Numbered from the stretch's first letter, positions 44,384 to 55,210 are shown. The stretch: DNA of 64,000 nt from Aquiflexum sp. TKW24L (GCF_023502205.1 NZ_JAMFLG010000018.1:1-64000); one strand, 5' to 3'. Notes: generated from the letters alone by a model not told the origin. Numbers and translations are program-made.

Positions 44384-46807
44384 ATGAAATACATTGGTTT
44401 TTTCTTGATTTTTTTGATTACTGTCGGTTTGGGGATTATGCTATCCCAACAGTTTGGGTCTGTCCCGCCCTTAGGAAAGCTTCTTGATCCCAATCAGGGT
44501 TTTTGGCAAAATTCCTTCAGTGAAGACATGGATTATGAGGAAGAGCTGGATCTCAAAAACCTAAGCAACAAGGTTAAGGTGATTTATGATGAAAATCTTA
44601 TCCCACACATTTTTGCTGATAATGAGAAGGATTTGTATAGAGTTCAAGGTTACGTCACTGCCAAACACAGACTTTGGCAAATGGAATTCCAGACCATGGC
44701 GGCGGCAGGCAGGATATCCGAAATCGTAGGCCCTGTAGCAATTGAACTTGACAGGATGACAAGGAGGAAAGGGCTTGCCTTTGGTGCAGAAACATCTTTG
44801 ACTTTCATCCAAAAAGAGCATCCGGACACTTATGAGCTACTTGAGGCCTATGCCGATGGAGTAAACCAATATATTGAAAACCTTCCGCACTCAAAATTTC
44901 CGATCGAGTATAAAATTTTAAATTATAAACCGGAAGCTTGGAGCGCATACAAATCTTTGTTGCTTTTGAAGTATATGGCCGACATGTTGGTTGACGACCG
45001 GGATCTGGAATATACCAATCTGAGAAATCAGATAGGTCAAGCCCTATTGGATAAGCTTTATCCTGATTTTCCTGAGGATAATGATCCCATTATTGAGTCG
45101 GAGAAGATATGGGATTTTGTTCCAATGGAAGCCAACCGACCGGAAGGAATTAGCTTTCCTGATTCTAATATTTTTGTGAATACCATGCCTCAACCTGTGG
45201 AAGGGATAGGCTCAAATAATTGGGCAGTAGCGGGGACAAAAACTAAAAGTGGAAATCCCATTTTAGCAAATGATCCTCATTTGAGCTTGAATTTACCTTC
45301 ATTATGGTATGTAATGCAGCTTTCCACATCTTCTAATAGTGTCAAGGGAGCTACATTGCCGGGAGCTTTGGGAATAATATCAGGTTTTAATGAAAACATT
45401 GCCTGGGGAGAGACCAATGCAAACAGAGATACAAGAGATTGGTATGCAATTCAATTTAAGGATGAAGACAGAACAGAATACCTTTACGATGAGGTTTGGG
45501 TAAAAAGCACTTTTCGAATTGAGGAAATTAAAGTTAAAGGGGAAGATTCATTTTTGGATACCGTGGTGTACACGCATTATGGCCCTGTGGTCTATGACAA
45601 AAACTTCAGGTCTGACCGCAAGGATGTAAATTTCTCATTGAAATGGACTGCACACGAGGAATCAAATGAACAAAAGACTTTCCTTTTGCTCAACAAAGGA
45701 AAAAATCATGATGATTATATCAATGCACTAAACCATTATACCTCACCGGCTCAAAACTTTGTCTTTGCATCAAAGGATGGAGATATTGCAATGAAGGTTC
45801 AGGGTAAGTTTCCATTGAAATGGGAAGGTCAAGGAAAGTTTTTGATGGATGGAAAAAATCCGGATTTTGAATGGCTGGGATATATCCCAAACGAGCAAAA
45901 TCCCTCGACGCTGAATCCGGCTCGTGGATTTGTATCTTCTGCTAATCAGCATTCTGTCGATCCCTCTTATCCTTACTACATCTTTGACCATAGCTTTGAA
46001 CATTATCGGAATAGGAGGTTGAATAGTCGCTTGAAGGAAATGAATCAGATTACTCCTAAAGACATGATGGCGCTACAATTTGATAATTTTCACCTTCATG
46101 CTTCGGAAGCTCTACCAATTATGTTGAGCCTACTTGATTCAATTAAAGTTGGGTCAATGGATGATTCAGGTAAAAAATTTCTGAACCAACTAAAGACTTG
46201 GAATTTCAATGCTTTCCCAAATCAGGAAGAACCAACCCTATTCCAAATTTGGTGGGAAAAACTCTATGACGGAATCTGGTCAAAATTGAGAACAGAAGGC
46301 AGGCCAATTATTTTGCCCAACAAGTACCAAACAACAAAATTGTTGAAGGAGGAACCGAGAAGTGAGCTATTTGATAATCCTAAAACAGCTGAAATAGAAA
46401 CAGCTGAATCTTTGATCAATGCTTCCTTTATCGAGATGGTGACCAAAATGAAAGAATTGCAAGAAATTGACAAAGATTATTCTTGGGCAAATTATAAGAA
46501 AACATCCATCATGCACCTAGTGCCAAATTTCAAATCCTTTAGCCATATCAACGTCTACACAGGAGGAGGTGCTGGGATATTGAATGCTACAAGTGAAAGA
46601 AATGGTGCGAGTTGGCGGATGGTCGTGGAAATGGGTGATGGGGGAGAAGCTTTCGGCATTTATCCCGGCGGTCAATCAGGAAATCCCGGAAGTAAATATT
46701 ATGATAACCTCCTAAAAAAGTGGGCAAACGGTGAATACGTTGATGTATCTATCAAATCAGAAAATGCTTTTATCAATCCTCTCTTCTCCACCCTTTTTAA
46801 TAATTGA
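44384..46807 (+). CDS. Penicillin acylase-family Ntn hydrolase
   Basis: 807-aa secreted or membrane-anchored S45 hydrolase. N-terminal signal/anchor helix (about 2-20), alpha region (about 45-276), then the autoprocessing site VEGIGSNNWAVAG, where G276-S277 cleavage would expose Ser277 as the N-terminal nucleophile of the beta chain. Downstream invariants: ANDPHLSLNLPSLWY, GALGIISGFNENIAWGETNA and NPARGFVSSANQ. Family members deacylate penicillins, cephalosporins or acyl-homoserine lactones. The Bacteroidota branch is uncharacterised, so AHL quenching is only a possibility. Followed 3 nt later by a small membrane protein gene. Confidence 0.92.
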   Translation: MKYIGFFLIFLITVGLGIMLSQQFGSVPPLGKLLDPNQGFWQNSFSEDMDYEEELDLKNLSNKVKVIYDENLIPHIFADNEKDLYRVQGYVTAKHRLWQMEFQTMAAAGRISEIVGPVAIELDRMTRRKGLAFGAETSLTFIQKEHPDTYELLEAYADGVNQYIENLPHSKFPIEYKILNYKPEAWSAYKSLLLLKYMADMLVDDRDLEYTNLRNQIGQALLDKLYPDFPEDNDPIIESEKIWDFVPMEANRPEGISFPDSNIFVNTMPQPVEGIGSNNWAVAGTKTKSGNPILANDPHLSLNLPSLWYVMQLSTSSNSVKGATLPGALGIISGFNENIAWGETNANRDTRDWYAIQFKDEDRTEYLYDEVWVKSTFRIEEIKVKGEDSFLDTVVYTHYGPVVYDKNFRSDRKDVNFSLKWTAHEESNEQKTFLLLNKGKNHDDYINALNHYTSPAQNFVFASKDGDIAMKVQGKFPLKWEGQGKFLMDGKNPDFEWLGYIPNEQNPSTLNPARGFVSSANQHSVDPSYPYYIFDHSFEHYRNRRLNSRLKEMNQITPKDMMALQFDNFHLHASEALPIMLSLLDSIKVGSMDDSGKKFLNQLKTWNFNAFPNQEEPTLFQIWWEKLYDGIWSKLRTEGRPIILPNKYQTTKLLKEEPRSELFDNPKTAEIETAESLINASFIEMVTKMKELQEIDKDYSWANYKKTSIMHLVPNFKSFSHINVYTGGGAGILNATSERNGASWRMVVEMGDGGEAFGIYPGGQSGNPGSKYYDNLLKKWANGEYVDVSIKSENAFINPLFSTLFNN

Positions 46808-46810
46808 TTT

Positions 46811-47167
46811 ATGAAAAAAGCCCTAATATTGTTCATACTTATTTCGCTCTTAGTATTGTTAATAGGCCCTTATGCTCCATATTGGGTTTTAATGATTGGA
46901 GTTTCCATTGTAGCTTTCTTAATAGGAGCTAGGAATGCTCCGTCATTTTTTAGCGCAGGGCTATCCTTTGGATTGACCTGGATGGGACTAGCTTTATTCA
47001 TATCAATTAAAACTGATTCAGAACTCCCCATAAGAATGGCTGAGTTGATGGGAATGCAAAATGACAACTTACTTCTGTTTGGAACTGCGATTTTAGGATT
47101 TTTAATCGGATCCTTGAGCGGACTGACCGGTTCGATGGCTAAGAAGTTATTCCAAAGAAAAGTTTGA
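46811..47167 (+). CDS. Hypothetical membrane protein downstream of the penicillin acylase gene
   Basis: 118 aa with four probable membrane helices (about 4-20, 22-40, 45-64, 86-108). It starts 3 nt after the acylase stop, so the two are almost certainly co-transcribed. No family recognised. The small glycine-rich C-terminal helix (FLIGSLSGLTGSMAKK) ends in a basic tail. Confidence 0.7.
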   Translation: MKKALILFILISLLVLLIGPYAPYWVLMIGVSIVAFLIGARNAPSFFSAGLSFGLTWMGLALFISIKTDSELPIRMAELMGMQNDNLLLFGTAILGFLIGSLSGLTGSMAKKLFQRKV

Positions 47168-47275
47168 TAATCATGATAAGTATAAAATTTCCTTACCCTT
47201 AAATTCAGTATTATTTGTATTTTAAATCCTATTTCTGATCAGAAGTAATGTCCCAATCAAAAAAACTTAAAATAT

Positions 47276-47306
47276 TTTGCTTTTACTTCGAGTACGAGTA
47301 CTTTTG
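47276..47306 (+). promoter_or_regulatory. Bacteroidota promoter (TTTG-19-TACTTTTG) before the EPS regulator
   Basis: TTTG (47276-47279) and TACTTTTG (47299-47306), 19 nt apart, ending 27 nt before the ATG at 47334. It lies inside the longer reading frame that starts at 47277 and so argues for the shorter protein. Confidence 0.72.
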
Positions 47307-47333
47307 TTGCTCGTTTTGTGCACAGACACTTTT

Positions 47334-47840
47334 ATGCTCGACAACCTTATTACATCTAAAACCCGTTTAAAACTTTTGGTAAAATTTTTCAGCAATGTTA
47401 ATAACCAAGGGCATTTGAGAGGGCTAGCAGATGAGTTTGGAGAATCCACCAATTCAATACGAAAGGAACTTAATAATTTGTCCCATGCAGGATTTTTGGT
47501 AAAAGTTGCTGAAAAAAACAGAATAGAATACCAAGCCAATCCCCATCATCCTTTGTTTTCTAATTTGCAGGATATTATTCGCAATTACCTTGGTTTTGAC
47601 CGTTTGGTTGAGGCAGTTTTGGAGAGAATGGGAGAAGTGAATGAAGTGATACTGACTGGTGATTATGCCCAAGGTATTGATTCAGGCACCATTGAGGTGA
47701 TGATCAAAGGAGAAGCCTTAAACGAAAGTTACCTAGAACACCTCACAGGAAGAATTGAGGAATTGATAGAGAGAAAAGTAAAATTCAAAGTAAATCAGGA
47801 GATTGATTCAAAAGATTGCCTGACATTGTTTAAAAAGTAG
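47334..47840 (+). CDS. Winged-helix regulator with a nucleotidyltransferase-like C-terminal half
   Basis: 168 aa. Residues about 1-75 are an ArsR-like winged helix (LITSKTRLKLLVKFF, LADEFGESTNSIRKELNNLS). The second half (about 85-160) resembles a degenerate MNT-type nucleotidyltransferase (VILTGDYAQGIDSGTIEVMI). Genes of this layout often sit at the front of exopolysaccharide loci in Cytophagales, and here it lies directly before the Wza-like gene in the same direction. A role in controlling the locus is inferred from position only. Start chosen from the promoter and from the MLDNLITSKTR opening. Confidence 0.72.
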   Translation: MLDNLITSKTRLKLLVKFFSNVNNQGHLRGLADEFGESTNSIRKELNNLSHAGFLVKVAEKNRIEYQANPHHPLFSNLQDIIRNYLGFDRLVEAVLERMGEVNEVILTGDYAQGIDSGTIEVMIKGEALNESYLEHLTGRIEELIERKVKFKVNQEIDSKDCLTLFKK

Positions 47841-48074
47841 ATTCTTGATTTAGCACAAATTGAGAATAGTCAAATAATCTGAATAAGCACAATTATAAAT
47901 GTGACTGAAAGGGCGAAGCTGTGTCAACCAAAATGAGTTTAGGTCAAGTTTTTGCTTATATTCTAAATAGTTTGAATTATTTTTCGGGGTAATTATTAAT
48001 AATAAGAAAATTTGAATTTAGGAATTGAGATAACCAATCCTTTGTTTTTCCGAACACGGGCTAATATTTTCAAA

Positions 48075-50681
48075 ATGAACAAAAACAACAACAATCAAAT
48101 TTCAGTTTTAAGACTTCTTTTTACCGGGTTATTTTTAGTCGTTTTGGCAATATCTTCTTATGGCCAATCTGTCGCTGATATCCAAAACATTAAGGTGGAT
48201 GAGTTATCGGATGCCCAACTTGAGCAGCTTCTCAAAAGAGCCGAAACCTCAGGAATGAGCGAACAACAGCTTGAGGCAATGGCAAGAGAAAGAGGGATGC
48301 CTGCAATAGAAGTTGCCAAACTGAGACAAAGAATCAATAAGTTAAGGAGAAAAGGGACAGATTCGCAGAGTAAAACCACACCCGCGCAGAACAGCGAAGG
48401 AAGGGAATGGATTCAATCCGAAGAAGAATTTGTGGAAGAAGAAATTGAATTTACTGAGGAGGAAGAAAAAATATTTGGTTTTAAATTATTCAGAAACAAA
48501 AACCTCAATTTTACGCCAAACTTAAATATCCCAACTCCCCAAAATTACATTTTAGGTGCCGGTGACCAATTATTGATTGATATTTATGGAGCTTCCCAAT
48601 TTGAATATGACTTGAATATCAATAGTGATGGGTTGGTTTTTATTCCCAATGTTGGCCCTGTGAATTTATCCGGACTGACGGTGGAAGCCGCAACCTCAAG
48701 ACTTTCAAGATCTTTGGGTTCGATATACTCCGGATTAGGTGGTTCCTCCCCAAATACTTTCATGAAACTTAGAGTAGGGAATATCAGATCCATCCAAGTT
48801 TCTTTGGTAGGTGAGGTATTCACTCCGGGCAATTACACACTTTCTTCCTTCGCATCTGTCTTCAATGCCCTCTATGCAGGAGGTGGTATCAAGTCGGATG
48901 GCTCTTTTAGAAATATAAGGGTTTACAGAAATAGTAAGATGATTGCAGAGTTAGACATTTATGACTTTTTGGTAAATGGAAATCAGTCGTCGAACATTAG
49001 ACTTGAATATAATGATGTTATATTGATTCCGCCTGTTGAAAAGAGGGTAGAAATCACAGGTCCTGTCCGAAGAGAGGGATTATTTGAAATGAAGAATGAT
49101 GAAAACCTTCAAGACCTTATCAAATTTACCGGAGGATTTTCAAGCAATGCTTATTCTAATTTGGGAACTGTTTTTAGAACAACGGACCATGAATTTAAAG
49201 TAGAGAATATAGAAAGTCAAAATTTTGAGAACTTCATTCCAAAAGATGGTGACAAGTTTATTTTTGGAGAACTTTTAGATCGATTTGAAAATAGGGTACA
49301 GATTTCTGGAGCATTGTTGAGGTCTGGAACTTATGCCTTGGAGGAAGGTATGGGAGTAAAAGATTTAATACAAAAAGCAGGGGGGTTGCGAGCTGATGCT
49401 TTTATGAATAGAGCTGCACTTTACCGAACCAGAGAAGATTTTTCTTTGGAAATGGTCACTGTAAATATCAGTGAAATTGTAAAAGGAAACGAAGATGATA
49501 TCTCGCTAAAAAGAGAAGATGTTTTATATATTCCTAGCGTTTATGATCTAAGAGAAGAGTTTTATGTAATTATCGGAGGTGAAATAAATAGACCGGGGAC
49601 ATACGCTTTTGCCGAACAGATGAGTGTTTCTGATTTGGTATTTAGAGCAGGGGGTTTAAAAGAATCTGCAACATCATCCCAAATAGAAATAGCAAGAAGG
49701 GTAAAAGATGACGTTTCCGGGAAATTGGCGGAAATCATCCATATAGATATTGACAAAGACCTCAAGATTTTGGGCGAAGACAAAAATTTTGTTTTGACGC
49801 CATTTGACAATGTTATTGTTCGTAGAAGTTCAGGATTTCAAAGAAGTCGTTTTGTGAGTGTTGAAGGAGAAGTGCTTTTTCCGGGAGAATTTGCCATCGC
49901 GCATGCCAATGAAAGAATTTCTGATTTATTGAGAAGGGCAGGAGGATTAAACCAATTTGCTTACCCAAAAGGTGCCACATTGATTAGGAGAAATGAGTTT
50001 TTTGAAGGTCCGAGCGAAGAGGAAATCAAGTCCACAAATTTGATGGAAGTAAAAAGAAACCTACAAAGGATAAAAAGAGATACTACAGAAGCCGAGAAGA
50101 TTTTATTAGAGAGGATAGACCAAAAAATTGAAGAAAAAGGTGGGGGTATTTCAAACAAACGTGGAGGCCTCTTGATTGATGATTTTAAAAAGGAAACAAT
50201 TGAGGATTTGGTTTCAGAAAATGACACTTTACCACAGGAGGTGGTGAAAACTCAGGACATGATTGGGATCGACTTAGTTTCTATCGTAAATAATCCGGGT
50301 AGTCAATTTGATTTAATAATTCAGGAAGGCGATGTGTTGAGCATCCCTAAATTACTGCAAACAGTCAGAATGAGAGGTGAAGTTCTATTCCCAACAACCG
50401 CGCGGTACGAGGAATCAAACGGTTTTAAATCCTATATTTCAAGAGCTGGTGGGTTTACAGATAAATCTAGAAAAAAACGGTCATATGTAGTATATGCAAA
50501 TGGCGATGTAAGGAGAACTTCAGGATTTCTTTTCTTCAGAGTGTATCCTAAGATTGAGCCGGGTTCAGAAATAATTATTCCTTCTAGGAAAGACAAAGAA
50601 CCATTGTCGATACAAGGGTGGCTAGCCATTACGACCACGTTGACTACCTTGGTTCTTGTGATAAACCAATTGAATCAATGA
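48075..50681 (+). CDS. Wza-like polysaccharide export protein with multiple SLBB domains
   Basis: 868 aa. Signal peptide (ending SYGQS) from ATG 48075; a charged coiled region (about 35-140, EEEFVEEEIEFTEEEE) precedes the poly_export domain (about 155-245, YILGAGDQLLIDIYG and VFIPNVGPVNLSGLTVE). At least six SLBB/beta-grasp repeats follow, recognisable by GEVFTPGNYTL, GPVRREGLFEM, GALLRSGTYAL, GEINRPGTYAF, GEVLFPGEFAI and GEVLFPTTARY. It ends with a hydrophobic segment (about 845-865). More than twice the length of E. coli Wza, as usual for Bacteroidota. Outer-membrane channel for the polymer made by the genes that follow. Confidence 0.92.
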   Translation: MNKNNNNQISVLRLLFTGLFLVVLAISSYGQSVADIQNIKVDELSDAQLEQLLKRAETSGMSEQQLEAMARERGMPAIEVAKLRQRINKLRRKGTDSQSKTTPAQNSEGREWIQSEEEFVEEEIEFTEEEEKIFGFKLFRNKNLNFTPNLNIPTPQNYILGAGDQLLIDIYGASQFEYDLNINSDGLVFIPNVGPVNLSGLTVEAATSRLSRSLGSIYSGLGGSSPNTFMKLRVGNIRSIQVSLVGEVFTPGNYTLSSFASVFNALYAGGGIKSDGSFRNIRVYRNSKMIAELDIYDFLVNGNQSSNIRLEYNDVILIPPVEKRVEITGPVRREGLFEMKNDENLQDLIKFTGGFSSNAYSNLGTVFRTTDHEFKVENIESQNFENFIPKDGDKFIFGELLDRFENRVQISGALLRSGTYALEEGMGVKDLIQKAGGLRADAFMNRAALYRTREDFSLEMVTVNISEIVKGNEDDISLKREDVLYIPSVYDLREEFYVIIGGEINRPGTYAFAEQMSVSDLVFRAGGLKESATSSQIEIARRVKDDVSGKLAEIIHIDIDKDLKILGEDKNFVLTPFDNVIVRRSSGFQRSRFVSVEGEVLFPGEFAIAHANERISDLLRRAGGLNQFAYPKGATLIRRNEFFEGPSEEEIKSTNLMEVKRNLQRIKRDTTEAEKILLERIDQKIEEKGGGISNKRGGLLIDDFKKETIEDLVSENDTLPQEVVKTQDMIGIDLVSIVNNPGSQFDLIIQEGDVLSIPKLLQTVRMRGEVLFPTTARYEESNGFKSYISRAGGFTDKSRKKRSYVVYANGDVRRTSGFLFFRVYPKIEPGSEIIIPSRKDKEPLSIQGWLAITTTLTTLVLVINQLNQ

Positions 50682-51094
50682 TTTTGTTAGAAGATAAGCT
50701 TTGTCTATTTGTAAATTTGAAATAAACCAAAACAGTAAAATCACAAAATATAAAGCGTAAAATAGATAATGTAATCGATTTTATTTTGAAATATATTTAG
50801 TGTAAGCAAACTATTTGTCTATAAATCCTAACAGCTTTTAAATAAAATTCGCAAAAAGTAATTTAATTTTGTTTCAAATACAAAAAAAAATATTTGAATT
50901 ACTTTTTTTTGTATTTATAATTTATTTTCTTTGCATCGTCTAAAAAAACAAGTTTGATTCAAAGTTTTCAATGTATCAATCCACTAATTTAAGTTACAAA
51001 ATCAATAAATCTATCTCGATAGAATTATGTGCCGATAATTCCAATGGCAACAAAAAATAATTCAAAAATTTATCAACCATAAAATTTTTATAAA
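50682..51094. other. AT-rich intergenic region before ugd
   Basis: 413 bp with long A and T runs and no ORF. TTTCTTTGC near 50930 is one base from the -7 consensus, but no well-placed TTTG was found. Probably contains the promoter of the sugar-nucleotide genes. Confidence 0.45.
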
Positions 51095-52411
51095 ATGAAA
51101 ATTACAGTAGTAGGTACAGGATACGTCGGTTTGGTGTCCGGGGCATGTTTTTCTGAAGTAGGCATTGAAGTTGTCTGCGTTGACATTGACCAAAAAAAGA
51201 TTGACAATCTAAAAAACGGCATTATGCCGATTTACGAACCAGGTCTTGAAGAGATCGTGAAACGAAACTTTTCAAGTGGAAGGCTTCAGTTTTCAACCAA
51301 TCTTGGCGAAGCAATTAAGGATTCTAAAGTAGCATTTATTGCCGTTGGTACCCCTCCCGGAGAAGACGGCTCTGCAGATTTAAAATATGTACTGGCCGTG
51401 GCCGATGAAATAGGGCGGACCATGACAGATTACATTGTCATAGCAACAAAAAGTACTGTACCTGTAACAACAGGAGAGAAAGTCAGGGCAGCCATCAAAG
51501 CAGCACTTGAAAAAAGAGGTTCTGATCTTCCGTTTGCGGTAGCATCCAATCCTGAGTTTTTGAAAGAAGGAGCTGCAGTAGATGACTTTATGAAGCCGGA
51601 CAGAATAGTCATTGGTGTGGATGATGAAAAGGCTGAAGAAATAATGAAAAGGTTATATAAACCATTTCAATTAAATGGAGATAGGATAATCTACATGGAC
51701 ATTCCATCTGCTGAAATGACCAAGTACGCTGCTAACGCTATGTTGGCCACAAAGATTTCTTTCATGAATGATATTGCCAATCTCTGTGAATTGGTTGGGG
51801 CAAATGCTAATATGGTTAGAAAGGGGATTGGGTCGGACCCAAGGATCGGTACTAGGTTTATTTATCCTGGCGTAGGTTATGGTGGGTCATGCTTTCCAAA
51901 AGATGTAAAAGCTATTGTCAAGACAGGCAAAAAGTATGGTTATGATCTTCGTGTTTTGCAAGCTGTTGAAGATGTAAATGATGATCAGAAGCATGTGTTG
52001 GTAAAAAAAGTCAAAAAGCATTTTGGCGATGACTTAAGTGGAAAAACGTTTGCGATTTGGGGTTTGAGTTTCAAACCCAATACTGATGATATGCGTGAAT
52101 CCCCTTCAATAGTGATTATTGATGAACTCCTTGCAGCAGGGGCAAAAGTGAAAGCTTATGACCCTATCGCAATGAAAGAGGCTCAACATATTTATATCGG
52201 TGACAAAATCACCTATGCAAAAGATTCTTATGATGCTTTAGTGGATGCAGATGCATTATTGTTAGTTACAGAATGGTCCGAGTTTAGAATTCCAAGCTGG
52301 TCTGCTGTAGGAAAATTATTGCATAATAAAGTAATCTTTGACGGTAGAAATATTTATGAAAAAGAATACCTCTCTGAACTTGGATTCACTCTTTATGGGA
52401 TTGGTATATAA
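51095..52411 (+). CDS. ugd: UDP-glucose 6-dehydrogenase
   Basis: 438-aa NAD-dependent UDP-glucose/GDP-mannose dehydrogenase-family enzyme. N-terminal Rossmann motif [72 protein letters not shown], and the catalytic cysteine C266 in [14 protein letters not shown]-terminal domain [20 protein letters not shown]. These features fit UDP-glucose to UDP-glucuronate. It is distinct from the TviB-type dehydrogenase two genes' distance downstream, so the locus encodes two different uronate-forming dehydrogenases. Confidence 0.93.
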   Translation: MKITVVGTGYVGLVSGACFSEVGIEVVCVDIDQKKIDNLKNGIMPIYEPGLEEIVKRNFSSGRLQFSTNLGEAIKDSKVAFIAVGTPPGEDGSADLKYVLAVADEIGRTMTDYIVIATKSTVPVTTGEKVRAAIKAALEKRGSDLPFAVASNPEFLKEGAAVDDFMKPDRIVIGVDDEKAEEIMKRLYKPFQLNGDRIIYMDIPSAEMTKYAANAMLATKISFMNDIANLCELVGANANMVRKGIGSDPRIGTRFIYPGVGYGGSCFPKDVKAIVKTGKKYGYDLRVLQAVEDVNDDQKHVLVKKVKKHFGDDLSGKTFAIWGLSFKPNTDDMRESPSIVIIDELLAAGAKVKAYDPIAMKEAQHIYIGDKITYAKDSYDALVDADALLLVTEWSEFRIPSWSAVGKLLHNKVIFDGRNIYEKEYLSELGFTLYGIGI

Positions 52412-52532
52412 ATTTTATATTGCTTTAATCTGATCATTTTTAAAAAAGAACAAATACTAATACTTTCACAAGAAATAAATAACCCTAATTTTTCAGGTAT
52501 TTTTTCCGTTTAGAAAGTTCTAAAAAAAATTT

Positions 52533-53843
52533 ATGTTGACTTCATTAACAAATTCGAAAATTGGAATTATTGGCTTGGGATATGTTGGACTTCCCTTGGC
52601 TGTTGCTTTTGCAGAAAAATTTCAGACTGTAGGTTATGATATAGACTCTAAAAGGGTCGATGAACTTCAAAAAGGAAGTGATCGCACTTTGGAAATCAAT
52701 GAAAATGAATTAAAAAACGTCATTGTAAAAACCACCATTGAACTAGAGCATAAAAATAAAGGGTTGGTGGTAACTGATGCAATTATGCCTGTTTCCTCCT
52801 GCAATATTTTTATTGTCACTGTACCCACTCCTACGGACAAACATAACAGGCCTGTTCTCACACCCATGCTCAAGGCATCTGAGATGATAGGTAAAATATT
52901 AAAAAAAGGGGATGTGGTAATATATGAATCAACTGTATATCCGGGCGTGACAGAAGATGAATGTGTGCCTGTTTTGGAAAAAATTTCAGGATTAAAATTC
53001 AATGTTGATTTTTTTGCAGGCTACTCTCCTGAAAGGATAAATCCTGGTGATAAAGAACATACCGTTACAAAGATTTTAAAAGTAACCTCAGGAAGTACTC
53101 CTGAAATCGCTGATTATGTAGACGAATTATATAGATCGGTTATTGTGGCAGGGACGCATAAAGCTTCTTCCATAAAAGTAGCTGAGGCGGCAAAAGTAAT
53201 CGAGAACTCCCAGAGGGATATTAATATTGCCTTTGTAAATGAGCTTTCTAAAATTTTTAATTTGTTAGAAATCGATACTCACGAAGTGTTAGCCGCGGCT
53301 GGTACAAAGTGGAATTTTTTACCCTTCAAACCTGGACTGGTAGGTGGTCATTGTATTGGCGTTGATCCATTTTATTTAGCTCAAAAAGCTCAAGAAATGG
53401 GTTACCATCCAGAGATTATCCTGGCAGGAAGAAGATTGAACGACTCCATGGGAAAACATGTGGCTACCGAAGTAATTAAACTGATGATGAGAAAAAATCT
53501 CAAAGTCATTGATTCAAAAGTTCTGATTCTTGGTTTTACATTCAAAGAAGATTGTCCAGACGTAAGAAATACCAGGGTAATTGATATCTTTAATGAACTA
53601 AAATCCTTTGATATAGAAGTTGATGTTTATGATCCTTGGGCCGATGCCAAAGAGGTCAAACATGAATATGGAGTTGATATTTTGAATGGGGAAAATGGAC
53701 CTGATTTAGAGGATTATTCTGCAGTGATTTTGGCTGTTGCTCACAAGGAGTTTAAGCAATTACTTATCCAAAAGTCTGAGAACCAAGTAGTCTATGACGT
53801 TAAAGGAATTCTAGAAAAATCGAAAGTAGATGCTAGATTATAA
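52533..53843 (+). CDS. tviB: UDP-N-acetylglucosamine 6-dehydrogenase (TviB/WbpA type)
   Basis: 436-aa nucleotide-sugar dehydrogenase. Motifs: [27 protein letters not shown]-like [19 protein letters not shown] region, [48 protein letters not shown], catalytic C274 in [13 protein letters not shown], and [19 protein letters not shown]. The closest resemblance I recognise is TviB of the Salmonella Vi-antigen locus, even to the terminal VDARL. Product UDP-GlcNAcA would feed both TviC and the WbpB/E/D/I branch. Followed 12 nt later by tviC, same order as in the Vi locus. Confidence 0.9.
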   Translation: MLTSLTNSKIGIIGLGYVGLPLAVAFAEKFQTVGYDIDSKRVDELQKGSDRTLEINENELKNVIVKTTIELEHKNKGLVVTDAIMPVSSCNIFIVTVPTPTDKHNRPVLTPMLKASEMIGKILKKGDVVIYESTVYPGVTEDECVPVLEKISGLKFNVDFFAGYSPERINPGDKEHTVTKILKVTSGSTPEIADYVDELYRSVIVAGTHKASSIKVAEAAKVIENSQRDINIAFVNELSKIFNLLEIDTHEVLAAAGTKWNFLPFKPGLVGGHCIGVDPFYLAQKAQEMGYHPEIILAGRRLNDSMGKHVATEVIKLMMRKNLKVIDSKVLILGFTFKEDCPDVRNTRVIDIFNELKSFDIEVDVYDPWADAKEVKHEYGVDILNGENGPDLEDYSAVILAVAHKEFKQLLIQKSENQVVYDVKGILEKSKVDARL

Positions 53844-53855
53844 AATTCTTCGGTT

Positions 53856-54908
53856 ATGAAAGAATCTAGAATCATAGAAAATAAAAAAGTTCTAGTTACA
53901 GGAGGAGCCGGATTTATTGGATCCAATCTTGTGGATGTACTCCTTAAACAAGGAAACGAGGTTGTTTGCTTGGATAATTTTGCCACCGGTAAAAGGAAGA
54001 ACCTACAATTAGCGCTTCAAAATGAAAAATTCAAATTGATTGAAGGTGACATTAGGAATTTTGAAGATTGTACTGTTGCCGTTCAAGGCTGTGATTATGT
54101 GCTACACCAAGCTGCATTAGGATCTGTTCCAAGGTCAATAACAGATCCAATGACAACCACGGATGTCAATATTGGGGGATTTGTCAAAATGCTTTTTGCC
54201 TCCAAAGAAGCAGGTGTCAAAAGATTTGTTTACGCCGCAAGTTCATCTACATATGGAGATCATAAAGCTTTGCCAAAAGTCGAGCACATTATTGGAAATG
54301 CCTTGTCTCCCTATGCAATAACAAAATATGTTGATGAGCTTTTCGCCAAGAACTTCTCCGATATTTATGGGATAGAAACAGTTGGACTAAGGTATTTTAA
54401 TGTATTTGGCAGAAGACAGGATCCAAATGGCGCCTATGCAGCCGTGATTCCAAAATTTGTTTCCCAATTAATGGCACATAATAGTCCCCTGATCAATGGG
54501 GATGGAAGTTACTCTAGAGATTTCACTTACATCGACAATGTTATTCAAGCCAATCAATTGGCTGCCATCACTCCCACAATTGATTTTAAAGATAAGTTGA
54601 AGCATTATTCCGAAGGCATTGGAAAATCTTACGATCAGGAGATTACGATTTCAGAGGTTTTTAATGTGGCCTATGGGGAAAGAACGACTTTAAAGGAATT
54701 GGTTGAAATCTTGCAAATGACTTTGTCAAAATTTGATTCCCAAATTAATGATATCAAAATTTCGTACGGTCCAAATAGGGGAGGAGATATCCCTCATTCT
54801 TTGGCCTCAATTGAAAAAGCTAATAAAATTTTGGGTTATGATCCTAAGTATGATATTAAGACAGGATTATTGGAAGCGACTAATTGGTATAGGGAAAATT
54901 TAGTGTAA
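53856..54908 (+). CDS. tviC: UDP-GlcNAcA (UDP-GlcNAc) C4-epimerase, TviC/WbpP type
   Basis: 350-aa extended SDR epimerase. Rossmann VTGGAGFIGSNLVDVLLKQG; LHQAALGSVPRSI; catalytic ASSSTYGDHKALPKVE and SPYAITKYVDE (Tyr-x3-Lys); RYFNVFGRRQDPNGAYAAVIP; GDGSYSRDFTYIDNVIQAN. These are the defining stretches of TviC/WbpP, which interconvert UDP-GlcNAc(A) and UDP-GalNAc(A). Directly downstream of tviB. Together they predict UDP-N-acetylgalactosaminuronate in the polymer. Confidence 0.9.
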   Translation: MKESRIIENKKVLVTGGAGFIGSNLVDVLLKQGNEVVCLDNFATGKRKNLQLALQNEKFKLIEGDIRNFEDCTVAVQGCDYVLHQAALGSVPRSITDPMTTTDVNIGGFVKMLFASKEAGVKRFVYAASSSTYGDHKALPKVEHIIGNALSPYAITKYVDELFAKNFSDIYGIETVGLRYFNVFGRRQDPNGAYAAVIPKFVSQLMAHNSPLINGDGSYSRDFTYIDNVIQANQLAAITPTIDFKDKLKHYSEGIGKSYDQEITISEVFNVAYGERTTLKELVEILQMTLSKFDSQINDIKISYGPNRGGDIPHSLASIEKANKILGYDPKYDIKTGLLEATNWYRENLV

Positions 54909-55210
54909 ATTAATTGCCCTTTTTTTAATATTTAAAAAATAGTCATTTAAAATTCTTCAATATAATTTAGTTTATAGTTAAAAAATTTCGTTTTCAATAG
55001 TTGTTTCAGTGTTATTTTTTCTTCGTTTTATTCGAGGCAAATAAATTTCTCCCATTTGAAGTAAGCTCTCTAAAATAAATTACACAATTACTTTGAATTT
55101 AATTAAGCCAGCAAAAGAATACAGAATTTCAAATTATATTTTTATTTTTTAATAAAAAAAATTGATACACTTAAAAACCTTGTCTAGTTTTAAATAACAA
55201 CAACATTTAA
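54909..55210. other. Intergenic between tviC and wzz
   Basis: 302 bp, extremely AT-rich. No ORF, hairpin-with-T-run or clear -33/-7 promoter that I can support. Confidence 0.5.

Noticed and set aside
47277-47333. Upstream start of the winged-helix regulator
   Set aside because: The extra 19 residues are Leu/Val-rich and contain a complete promoter; the ATG at 47334 fits better.
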